Origin: Prosapia bicincta
Lineage: Eukaryota > Arthropoda > Insecta > Hemiptera > Cercopidae
Direction of reading: 5' to 3'
Assembly (NCBI GenBank): GCA_036971475.1
Contig: JBAIZL010000001.1
Location: 206,532,841 to 206,596,840, forward strand
Length of the DNA: 64,000 bases
Positions 49,117 through 57,400 of the stretch are shown piece after piece. Both the position numbers and the translations under genes were made by a program. The notes below the pieces were generated by a model, which was not told the DNA's origin, made no database searches, and was given only the letters and a program-made list of their open reading frames with translations. Numbering within the stretch: the stretch's first letter is position 1; each line of letters starts with the position of its first letter.

Positions 49117-50095
49117 TTAACCCTCACGCACGCGCGCCTTTTTATCTAACGTAAGTAGGCGCGTTGTTGTATTTTATACAACATCTCGGTTTTCTACATT
49201 TACCTTAATTTCAGTCAAGTTATTAAAAAATTGGTCTTACCAATGAAAAAATTACTTGTGAGTTAACCCCAGCAATGCTTATCAGAGCAAAAACTAATGC
49301 AACAGGCCATCTTCTTGTCCTCCGGGCAACGCTATATGAAGCACAAAGCTGGTCATTACTATCAACTCCACCTTTCGTTCTGTTGTACTGCAATATAATT
49401 TCTGGCTTATTTGTTTGTTCGTCAACATCATCTGAGCCGTGCATAGTCGAAATCAATATTACAGCTTTATTTATTTTGTCGTATATGAGACCATGGTTCG
49501 ATCATTGTGGAACCCAAACAAGGAAGTACTTGGCTGATTGGTTTTATAAGGCAGAAATTATTGTGGAATTTCCCGTTTGTTCTTACATAGAGTGCCAATC
49601 ACTTTCCAATTCACTTTCTGAGTTATGATCACTTTTTTCAGCTTCAACGTAGCTCAGATCATCGTCACTTTCAATAAAATCAGCATTATCAATTTCTTCA
49701 TCAGAAATATCCTGTAACATTTTTGGAATATCTTCCAAATTCACTCCTAAAAACATGAAAATTTATAAAAATGTTGAACAAAACAAATAATTACATAATT
49801 CTTTAAACAAATGTATATAAAAAACTTACGTTCCATCGTGGAGAAAAAAAACTGCACCGAAAAAATAAAAACGTCAGAAGGCGCCTTGTTGTATTTTGTA
49901 CAACAGTGATGACTGACCAGAACTAATCGCACACTGAGGCTATGTTGATAGAATAAAGACATTGATGATAACTGATAAGAGTAGTGGGGGGACCAATAGA
50001 AGAATAGAACGGTGATTTGAACAAATAACTACCAACAGGTTTCAACAAGAATCAAAATATTAAAACTGTTGTACTTTTTACATCTGCGCCCGTTC
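49117..50095 (-). mobile_element. piggyBac-type element, internally deleted
   Basis: The insertion splits a 159-bp unit exactly at TTAA (49,117-49,120), the invariant piggyBac target. The left end reads CCCTCACGCACGCGCGCC. The right end is decayed (TTCT instead of TTAA at about 50,093), and the flanking 'tgaataatattttt' resumes. A sub-terminal block around GTTGTATTTTRTACAACA occurs at about 49,165 and again at about 49,878. It contains a transposase pseudogene. Confidence 0.85.
49223..49845 (-). pseudogene. piggyBac transposase relic with an intron
   Basis: On the minus strand an ATG at about 49,836 starts a tiny first exon followed by GTAAGT. A TTTTTAG acceptor lies at about 49,745. The next exon opens into an acidic N-terminal segment ('LEDIPKMLQDISDEEIDNAD'). 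It then hits a stop and frame loss near 49,600 and resumes as 'QYNRTKGGVDSNDQLCASYS' and 'RRWPVALVFALISIAGVNSQ' (49,456-49,223). The latter matches the conserved C-terminal part of piggyBac transposases (KGGVDxxDQ...YS.AR.T.RWP). The central DDD catalytic region is missing, so it is a deletion derivative. Confidence 0.87.
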
Positions 50096-50303
50096 TTGTG
50101 AATAATATTTTTCTCTAAAACATTTTGAGTTATGCTCTACTACTAGTATTCTGCTTAAGTGAAATCTCTCCCTTTGTATGTTATGTTTTTTTCTCTCAAA
50201 CGGAATCACACAATAATACAAATCAGTAATTTACCAAATATTAATTTTAGTTAAACGTCTGCTCATGGTAAACACGAATATAACCTATATACATCAATGT
50301 TAG

Positions 50304-50580
50304 TAGATGTCAAAACCACAGTTTCGCCACAAAAACAGGTGGTTTTGATGAAAAATACGTTACTTTTCCGTTACAAACGGTTACGTGAGGTATGAGGGGT
50401 TGGTTTCAGCGATTATTGGAGGGTAACGTGAATGGGAGGAGATATAAAATGTGCGCGGTTGTGCGCGGTTGTGCGTAGGTGTAGGTGGCAGGTGTTTTTT
50501 TTAGAAATACGTTAATTTTCCGTTAAAGACCGTTAGGTGAGGTAGTATGGGTTGGTTGGTGATATGCGTGTTGGCTGTTG
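50304..50580 (+). promoter_or_regulatory. Promoter-like modules with CCGTTA motifs and a TATA box
   Basis: Two blocks of the form CCGTTA...CCGTTAsGTGAGGTA occur at about 50,365 and about 50,518. A TATAAA lies at 50,443-50,448 and is followed by a duplicated GTGCGCGGTT. A similar CCGTTACGAGGTGATGGG plus TATAAAT module recurs twice downstream. Confidence 0.45.
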
Positions 50581-51450
50581 TGTGATGTAATTAGAAGCAT
50601 GTTCGGACATGTTGGTTACCTAGAGAATGAGGTAATTTTGGCATGTGTTTTTTGTGGAGGACCGTGTGTATTATATTCTGTACCCAGTTCGTTGCTGGCC
50701 TATATTTTTACTATAACATCGCGTGTGTACGGTTGAAATCCGTTACGAGGTGATGGGATTATTTTCGCTATAAATGTGTCAGTCGCAAAGACTGAACGGT
50801 GACTTCTCTGTTTGTTCTTCAGATCTTTACTGGTTAAAAAATGTAAAAGCATGTTAATTTATTGATATAGGTTCCTCGCTCGTGAGCTAATGTGTTTACA
50901 CATCGTTGTGCTAGCGATTGTTTGTTGTAACAGGTATTTGGCCTGAATAAATTGTTTTTGAAAACCTACCTCTAGAGAATGACGTCATTTTGACATGTGT
51001 TTTTGTAAAGGAACGTGTGTATTATATCTCGTACCCAGTTCGTTGCTGAGTGTGACGTAATTAGAAGCATGTTCGGACATGTTGGGGGGTAATGTAAAAA
51101 CCGTTGTTTACCTAGAGAATGTGTGTATTATATTCTGTACCCAGTTCGTTGCTGACCTATATTTTTACTATAACATCGCGTGTGTGTACGGTTGAAGTAT
51201 TTTTTTTAAAACCGTTGAAATCCGTTACGAGGTGATGGGATTATTTTCGCTATAAATGTGTCAGTCGCAAAGACTGAACGGTGACTTCTCTGTTTGTTCT
51301 CCAGATCTTTACTGGTTAAAAAATGTAAAAGCATGTTAATTTATTGATATAGGTTCCTCGCTCGTGAGCTAATGTGTTTACATATCGTTGTGCTAGCGAT
51401 TGTTTGTTGTAACAGGTATTTGGCCTGAATAAATTGTTTTTAAAAACCTA
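50581..51450 (+). repeat. Tandem duplication of about 470 bp containing TATA box modules
   Basis: The copies start at 50,581 and 51,051 with TGTGAyGTAATTAGAAGCAT and share CCGTTACGAGGTGATGGG, a TATAAAT (50,769 and 51,251) and the small hairpin CAGTCGCAAAGACTG. They also share GGTTCCTCGCTCGTGAGC, and AATAAA near the end. A third partial copy of the first 80 bp lies at 50,971-51,050. Divergence is only a few percent. The unit looks like a promoter plus 5' leader repeated ahead of the RING exon, or alternatively a short LTR-like repeat. Confidence 0.75.
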
Positions 51451-51651
51451 CCTAAGGCTTTAGTTACTAGGAAGACCTCATTGGCAGCAGATATACTTCG
51501 TGCAGAATGTAAAATCTGTCTATCAGAAGTTCAAGTGGTTTATTTACCCTGCAGACACGTTATTGCTTGTTTGCTTTGCGGATTAGCCTGCAAAACTTGC
51601 GGAATTTGCAGAGAAACTGTTGACTCTTTTATGAGAATTTATCTTTCCTAA
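51433..51651 (+). CDS. IAP-type RING finger, terminal exon
   Basis: Open from 51,433 and ending in TAA at 51,649-51,651, this segment encodes a C-terminal C3HC4 RING in the style of inhibitor-of-apoptosis proteins. 'CKIC' gives the first two cysteines, then 'YLPCRHVIACLLCG' (C, H, C, C) and 'CKTCGIC' (last pair), and it ends 'RETVDSFMRIYLS'. IAP RINGs act as E3 ubiquitin ligases against caspases and end in the same place. There is no ATG and no BIR domain in the window, so this is a 3' exon or captured fragment. Its 3' two thirds are repeated twice more directly downstream. Confidence 0.85.
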   Translation: MVFKNLPKALVTRKTSLAADILRAECKICLSEVQVVYLPCRHVIACLLCGLACKTCGICRETVDSFMRIYLS

Positions 51652-52028
51652 CATTTGTAATAATTTTTTGTTTAACAACAATATTTCTTTTTAAAGTTCA
51701 AGTGGTTTATTTACCCTGCAGACACGTTATTGCTTGTTTGCTTTGCGGATTAGCCTGCAAAACTTGCGGAATTTGCAGAGAAACTGTTGACTCTTTTATG
51801 AGAATTTATCTTTCCTAACATTTGTAATAATTTTTTGTTTAACAACAATATTTCTTTTTAAAGTTCAAGTGGTTTATTTACCCTGCAGACACGTTATTGC
51901 TTGTTTGCTTTGCGGATTAGCCTGCAAAACTTGCGGAATTTGCAGAGAAACTGTTGACTCTTTTATGAGAATTTATCTTTCCTAACATTTGTAATAATTT
52001 TTTGTTTAACAACAATATTTCTTTTTAA
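51528..52028 (+). repeat. 167-bp tandem triplication of the RING 3' part
   Basis: AGTTCAAGTGGTTTATTTAC starts at 51,528, 51,695 and 51,862. Each 167-bp unit carries the coding end of the RING from 'VQVVYLPC' to the stop plus about 40 bp of 3' sequence. The units appear identical, so the event is very recent or an assembly artefact. Units two and three lack the first 'CKIC' pair and cannot form a full RING. Confidence 0.93.
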
Positions 52029-52188
52029 TAGTATAATTATTGTAACTTATTATTTAAAAAATATATAAATATTATGTCTTGTAGAAAAAATGTAATTTTG
52101 TGTTTGCTTTGGCCAAGCTTAAGTCATTTTACACCTTTGCTCAACTAAAAAATCCTCTATTTTATTAATATTCAAACATCAAACAATA

Positions 52189-52236
52189 CACACACACACA
52201 CACACACACACAGACACACACACACACACACACACA
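52189..52236. repeat. (CA)n microsatellite
   Basis: CA tract interrupted once by GA. Confidence 0.93.
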
Positions 52237-52339
52237 AGTGTTGGGGGATACCGGCTTGACAGCCAGATGTTGAGGCCAGCTGCGAGTTGGGAAACAGTAT
52301 ATAACATGTGGCGACTTGTTATCCTATAGCAATAAAATC

Positions 52340-52611
52340 ATGAGCGTCGGTAAGGCAACAATTGTACAACAGCTTGAAATTTCCGACTTCGTGTCGTTGC
52401 TGCGCATTGGGGTAGCATACGACATGTGGAAGGAAGACTATAAAAAAGTGGAAATTTCTCTTTGGTGTTGAGGTCTAAACGAAAACTCACCGCTAGGGAA
52501 AGAGCCATTGTAGAGAATTGCAAGAGCCTTCCTTGTCAGGAGGTTATAGACCTCCTTCGCTCTCCCAAAAAGCCGGTACTATTGTTGACTTTCTACCGAC
52601 AACCAAAGTGA
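52340..52611 (+). pseudogene. Unrecognised coding-like segment with one frameshift
   Basis: A GC-rich island (about 52,240-52,630) holds an ATG at 52,340 opening 'MSVGKATIVQQLEISDFVSL' and continuing to a TGA near 52,470. An overlapping frame then carries on with 'RSKRKLTARERAIVENCKSL' and 'QEVIDLLRSPKKPVLLLTF', ending in TGA at 52,609-52,611. Composition and continuity suggest one former exon broken by a frameshift. TATATAA lies about 40 bp upstream of the ATG. I do not recognise the family. Confidence 0.4.
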
Positions 52612-52634
52612 GCGTGATGGGTCTGCATAGACCC

Positions 52635-52693
52635 TAGAGAAAACAGCCCTATAGTGTAAAACACAGTCTTATACTATAGGGCTGTTTTCTCTA
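52635..52693. repeat. Perfect hairpin, 21-bp stem
   Basis: TAGAGAAAACAGCCCTATAG at the left pairs perfectly with the right side (CTATAGGGCTGTTTTCTCTA). A related, less perfect hairpin lies at 54,798-54,864. Confidence 0.9.
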
Positions 52694-53002
52694 CATTAAA
52701 ATTTCATTTTAGCTATAGTGAATACTTGTGCGACAAGTATTACACTATAATTTTAAAGTCACGCGTGACTTTATAATTATATTGTAATATTTGTTGACCG
52801 TCACCTACGCTGACCGAGTGTTCTAATAGTGAACATACGTCAGAGCACCAGAGTAACGAGTGAACGGATTCTACTAGGTCTTACACGTTTATATAGAGCA
52901 AATAGCATTCTTTGTTTAGCGCGCAATATTTACATCTGTCGATTCTAAAATGAGCTCTGTTTTTCATGGTTGTTATATGCTACGTTCTCCCACAGTGTCG
53001 GG

Positions 53003-53282
53003 ATTAGGTTAGAAACATATTTAAACAAATTAACATATGAACAGGGTAAATAGTTGACGATAACTATCAAATTATGTATGTAATTTCATATTTTTTAAAA
53101 ATATATTTTTTTAATAAAATTATAAATAAACAAAACCTCTTGAGCAACATTTTTTTTATATCCTTATGTGCATTTCGATTGTTAAGCAATAATCTTTAAA
53201 GGAAATTACTAAATGCTTAATATTTGTAGTAATTTCCTCTGAAAACGATTGATTTGCAATCTAAACGTACATCAGGAGATTA
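53003..53282 (+). repeat. Dispersed 280-bp repeat, copy A
   Basis: Matches 54,044-54,326 almost base for base ('ttaggttagaaacatattta', 'tcaaattatgtatgtaattt', 'aacaaaacctcttgagcaac'). It ends in the TGTACATTT-type hairpin (53,165-53,273). Confidence 0.92.
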
Positions 53283-53650
53283 TCGGAGTTCTAGACATTA
53301 ATGCAAGACAAGGTGGATGCTATCTTCTTAGGTAAAGGGATATAACTACTTCCACCATACTCTTAATTTTTACCTAATCTCCATCCAGACCCCGTGTTCG
53401 GTTATTTTCAAAACAATCTCCTGCATACATTCCCTGGCTACGTTTTCCAGGTCTGATGCAAAAGTAATTTTTCTGTTCCTAGTTATAAACGCTCTCTGAG
53501 ATATTTCTCCTTCCACATTTACAAATTCGGACTCCATCACAAGTCCAAACTTTATAAAATTTAAACGAATGAGCTCCTCTTACAACAGCTCCACTACAAC
53601 ATCGCTCGCTTCAATTATGTAATCGTCCAAATAGAGTTCGCTCACGTTCA
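53280..53650 (-). pseudogene. Maverick/Polinton-type DNA polymerase B N-terminal region, relic
   Basis: On the minus strand from 53,648 a frame reads 'NVSELYLDDYIIEASDVVVE', a stop, then 'KFGLVMESEFVNVEGEIS', 'RAFITRNRKITFASDLENVA' and 'ECMQEIVLKITEHGVW'. After a one-frame shift it continues 'EYGGSSYIPLPKKIASTLSC' and 'INV', then a stop. The order of 'F.T....I..ASDL', 'EI..K..E...GW' and 'GSSYIPLP...A..CIN' matches the conserved region ahead of the polymerase domain in insect Maverick/Polinton (adintovirus-like) PolB proteins, as I remember that family. The polymerase domain itself is not in the window. Two stops and a frameshift show it is dead. Confidence 0.65.
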
Positions 53651-53689
53651 ATAGTTGAGTAAATAAGGTATTGTGGGAGGTGGAAGGAA

Positions 53690-53992
53690 TTGAAGTGTTC
53701 CAAATCACAAATTGAAGTAACTCTGCGGGGGAATTGAACTTATAATAAGTAACTCTGCGGGTTACTTGAACTTATAATAATTATTTTTTTTTTCGGGGAG
53801 GAGGTACAGAATGTATTAAACTTTAATCCAAGCTTTGGAAAATGTGTGAAGCATTTCCTTCCAGCTAAGAACTGGGTCAAGCTCGTTTAAATATTTAAAA
53901 TTTTTTTCCCTTAAAACTATGGGAAAGAATAGGAAGGAGTGACTCTAAGCAGAATGTACTGAATATCCTCCTTGTAACACTCTGCACAAAGG
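53690..53992 (-). other. Flank of the polymerase relic, low complexity
   Basis: It contains a short tandem duplication ('taactctgcgggk' and 'gaacttataata' at about 53,720 and 53,746). No ORF. It is probably the 5' part of the same relic. Confidence 0.4.
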
Positions 53993-54042
53993 GATCCCTA
54001 GGCGCTCTACTAGACTGGAACGCAATTCGTCACGTCACCAGA
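53993..54042 (-). repeat. 50-bp segment repeated inverted at the window edge
   Basis: GGGATCCCTAGGCGCTCTAC onwards is the exact reverse complement of the last 50 or so bases of the window. It lies just upstream of the polymerase relic in that gene's orientation. Homology stops abruptly at 54,043, where repeat copy B begins. Confidence 0.92.
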
Positions 54043-54043
54043 A

Positions 54044-54326
54044 ATTAGGTTAGAAACATATTTAAACAAATTAATATATGAACAGGGTAAAGAGTTGACC
54101 ATAACTATCAAATTATGTATGTAATTTCATATTTTAAAAAATATTTTTTAATAAATTTAGAAATAAACAAAACCTCTTGAGCAACAATTTTTTTTTTTAT
54201 ATCCTTATGTGCATTTTGATTGTTAATCAATCATCTTTTAAAGGAAAATTACTAAATGCTTAATATTTTGTAGTAATTTCCTCTAAAACGATTGATTTGC
54301 AATCTAAAACGTACATCAGGACATTA
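54044..54326 (+). repeat. Dispersed 280-bp repeat, copy B
   Basis: Direct-orientation partner of 53,003-53,282, with small indels in A and T runs. It carries the same terminal hairpin (54,205-54,316). Confidence 0.92.
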
Positions 54327-54384
54327 TACTGAAAATTGTGGTCGGTTAAGAAATGGAGAGCAATTTCTCTTTCAAGCAGCTGTT

Positions 54385-54670
54385 TGAATCATATGTTATG
54401 TAAAATCTATAGATCAGAAGAAGTTGGTGTTCTATTTGCCCCTGCAGACACGATCTTGGTTGTATTTGTAAAGAGACTGTGGGCTCTCTGTTAAGAGAAT
54501 TTATCTTTCTTAACATTTGTGATAATTTTTGTGTGTAACAACATTATTATTCTTTTTAATAATATAATTATTGTAACTTATAATTTCTAAAAAAAGAAAA
54601 AAAATATATATATATTATGTCTTGTAGAAAAAAAATGTAGTTTTGCGTTTGCTTTGACTAAACCTAATAT
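54385..54670 (+). pseudogene. Second IAP-type RING copy, decayed
   Basis: Aligns with the RING exon and its 3' flank (51,500-52,125). Shared words include 'tgtaaaatct', 'ccctgcagacacg', 'agagactgt', 'gagaatttatcttt' and 'tattatgtcttgtagaaaaa'. The second RING cysteine is changed (TGT to TAT), the frame shifts before 'CRH', and the 'CLLCG...CKTCGIC' stretch is deleted. There is no tandem triplication here. Confidence 0.8.
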
Positions 54671-54797
54671 TGGTTTTTTTTATTGCTCTATAACTCCTGT
54701 ACAGCTCTTTGATAATTGGAAATGTAATTTTTTTGAAGTTATCTTTTACTTGCTTTGACCCATTTGTCATATAACTTTCAAGCTCAAATTTTGTATG

Positions 54798-54864
54798 TAG
54801 AGAAAATAGCCCTATATTGTATAGAAACTGTTTCCAGTTTATACAGTATCTGGCTTTTTTCTCT
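54798..54864. repeat. Imperfect hairpin related to 52,635-52,693
   Basis: The left arm TAGAGAAAATAGCCCTATAT is nearly the same as the other hairpin's left arm, and the right arm GGCTTTTTTCTCT is complementary with mismatches. Confidence 0.7.
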
Positions 54865-56810
54865 GGGGAGGGGGTTTTCCTCCCTCACTTTGGCTTCATG
54901 TAAATGTGTACAATTAACACCGGACTTTTGTATGAATCTAATATATTTTCGGCTAAAGCATCACAAGGAAGCTTACTACAATTTTCTATCACTTCCATAT
55001 CCTCTTGTGTCAGTGGGTGTTCGGATGAGTTCACCGAAATTGAAAACTCAACAGTGTCATACTTTTAACGTCTTAGCTCGATGCCTTGTATAACAAAGGG
55101 TATTTGATCGACGTGGGATATCACCAGCTTATAAATGATTGTAGCTTTACCCAGTTTCATGATTCAAATGCTAATGTATACGTAAACGCTGATCGTTAAA
55201 TACTTTTAATTTGGTAGTGGTTAATATAACCTGTTTTAATTGAATTTTAAAAACTTTCAAGGTTAAAATTTCTTAGAGAAATATCTTACAGTATACTCAT
55301 TCTGTTTTCATTCTTTATATATTATATATGGGGGGGGGGCACGGTTCATGAACGGTTCAATTGAAGCGCTTCATTTGAAAGACTCAGTGAACCGCGGTTT
55401 TTTTTAAAAGAATTGCCTTTCACCGGTTCTCTTCTGAAGCGCTTCAGTAAGATTCAGTTAATCACGGTTCTATGAGAAAGAATTGTCTTTCATCTGTTCT
55501 TTCGGTTCTGAAGCGCTTCAGTAAGAACCAAAGAAAGGAGTGAACCTATGGTTCAGTCAGTCAGTGAGCCAGTCTTCTCTTGTGGTTCGTCATGCTAATA
55601 TGTAACATACAAACCGAATTCGTACTGTTTCAATTCGGCAAATATTTTACTGTAGTTTATTATTTCGACAAATGAGAAATTATTTCCAGCCTCATTTGAT
55701 TGAAAATTCAATCAACTCTTTAAAGTGTTACTATTTGGAAGTAACTTTAACAAAAACTAAGAAAAAATAATTTTTTTCTAAAAGAAAATCTCACGTTAGA
55801 AAAATTTTGATATAATTTGTAAATTTTTAATTTAGACAACAATTTTTGGTATAGTAATATGTTAAATTGTTTAGTAACTTGATAAGCAATGTGGTTCTTC
55901 TAAATCATACCAGGGTTAGATAAAAATTTATAATTATATTTTTAATAACACAAATCATCAAAGTTGTATTGTTTCAACACAAAAAATAGATTTTGCTATT
56001 GTTACTAAGATCCTCTACAAATTGAGATTAAGAAATTTGCACATATAGATTAATTATTTAATATAAAATGATAATTAATATTATGACTATCGTAACACCG
56101 ACATTATTTTATATAATGTTCCACCGAGCGATCGAAAACGTTCTGTCTCAGTAAGTTTTAACAAATTTACAAAACTCAAAGTTCGCATAGTCATAAACTA
56201 TTGTTTAAGTGATTAATAAGATTCGCCGAACGTAATGGAGTACAAAATTCAATAATTATTTTTATTATTAACTTATAAATTAAAATTTGTGTGTGTGTGC
56301 GTGATCACATACATAATCATTAATTACAAGAATATAAATTAATATCACGCAAGTTATAAATTAATATTACCGGAATAAACACATATTTACTATAGTACTA
56401 TGTTGCTAAATAATACAATAAGTGTAGTTATGTTTATAAAGCCACACCTAGTCAATATTTACGTTTGATTCATCCGTTTTTTGTTTATAATGTATTCTTC
56501 AATAACATTTTTTGAAAATGTTAGTTGAGAGCCATTTGGCCAAGTATTACTCACAATTTAACAAAATGGTCAGTTTGTACTGTTTTATCTATATTGCTAC
56601 AATGTGGTTATCATTAAAATAACCTTACAGGCTGAGTTCGAACAATAGTACGTTCGTAAATTGGTTGGAATAATAGCAGTTTAATAGGGTGTACAACACA
56701 TTACATCTGTCGTACATATAGTACCACCATCTGCTATAAATTCATTACACCTAGTTTTACACAAGCTTGGAAAACATACAACACCTTTCAATATCACCTG
56801 CTAGTCGGTG
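54865..56810. other. Intergenic sequence with GAAGCGCTTC repeat cluster
   Basis: An ORF at 54,755-55,093 has no motif. At 55,330-55,590 GGTTC/GAACC words and the palindrome GAAGCGCTTC recur (three copies of the latter), reminiscent of sub-terminal repeats of hAT-like MITEs, but no clear inverted ends were found. A half-copy of the 23-kb hairpin repeat lies at 56,180-56,252. Confidence 0.45.
56180..56252 (+). repeat. Single-arm copy of the 23-kb hairpin repeat
   Basis: 'catagtcataaactattgtt' through 'aacgtaatgga' and 'tacaaaattcaa' matches 23,155-23,222, but the opposite arm is absent. Confidence 0.85.
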
Positions 56811-56823
56811 TATATATATATAA
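56809..56823 (+). promoter_or_regulatory. TATA box of the orphan ORF
   Basis: TGTATATATATATAACA lies about 65-75 bp before the ATG at 56,887, leaving room for a start site about 30 bp downstream and a short leader. Confidence 0.5.
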
Positions 56824-56886
56824 CAAAACGTTCCATCTCTTTACTTGTATTTCAACTCTTGAAACCGAGAAGTACTCCACGGCATT

Positions 56887-57327
56887 ATGTCTATCTTAAG
56901 AACTTTATTAAAGAAGCAAGTTAAAGATAATATAAAATTGCGGGAAATATTTGATTACTTTAAAATACCTGATGTCGTAACCCCTATAGATGAAGTAAAA
57001 GATTATGATATTCAAAAAATTTGTGAAAAATTCAAAATGCCAAAACTGCTGTCACCAATAAGAAATATATCTCGGCCAACGGAATTAATGAAAAATGACT
57101 GTAAAACTATTAAAATAAAGATAAATAAATTAAAAACTAATTCAAAATATTTTTATAACAAAACATTGATTAAAAAAAAAATTGTATTTTTAGAATTAAA
57201 TAATGAAGATGGAAAAAAATTTATATTAAAAATGCCTACTAAAACAAACTTGCCAAAAAGAATTACAAAAAGACACTATTTAACGAAAATATTTAAAAAC
57301 CAACAACCGTTTTGGGATGTGATATAA
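56887..57327 (+). CDS. Intronless lysine-rich orphan protein, 146 aa
   Basis: The ATG is in a usable context (GGCATTATGTCT). The frame is open for 146 codons in very AT-rich DNA, where stops are expected every 10-15 codons, so it is or recently was a gene. The protein is basic with many K, I, N and F, has no signal peptide and no transmembrane segment. An internal repeat is visible: 'FDYFKIPDVVTPI' (about residues 22-34) and 'CEKFKMPKLLSPI' (about 46-58) share F-K-[IM]-P-x4-P-I. The C-terminal half has 'KKIVFLELNNEDGKKFILKM'. Several AATAAA signals and an A-tract follow. No homologue is recognised. It could be a host orphan gene, a retrocopy or a virus-derived gene. Confidence 0.7.
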   Translation: MSILRTLLKKQVKDNIKLREIFDYFKIPDVVTPIDEVKDYDIQKICEKFKMPKLLSPIRNISRPTELMKNDCKTIKIKINKLKTNSKYFYNKTLIKKKIVFLELNNEDGKKFILKMPTKTNLPKRITKRHYLTKIFKNQQPFWDVI

Positions 57328-57400
57328 ATAAAAAAAATAAATAAAAACCTTCTCCTTTCCTAACAAAAAAATAAAAAAAAAAAAAAAAAAAAAAAAAAAC
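57328..57400 (+). terminator. Polyadenylation signals and A-tract after the orphan ORF
   Basis: The stop TAA at 57,325-57,327 is followed within a few bases by overlapping AATAAA-type signals, and by about 30 A at 57,371-57,399. The A-tract could mark a retrocopy's poly(A) tail or be simple sequence. Confidence 0.5.

Larger units (their letters stand above)
42000..50303 (-). repeat. Right arm of the giant inverted repeat
   Basis: This is the inverted counterpart of 33,372-37,600. It is longer because of three additions that the left arm lacks: about 44,650-47,480 (2.8 kb), extra 159-bp tandem units (48,469-49,116) and a piggyBac relic (49,117-50,095). Inner pairing starts around 42,000 with 37,600, and outer pairing ends around 50,303 with 33,372. 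Confidence 0.88.
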
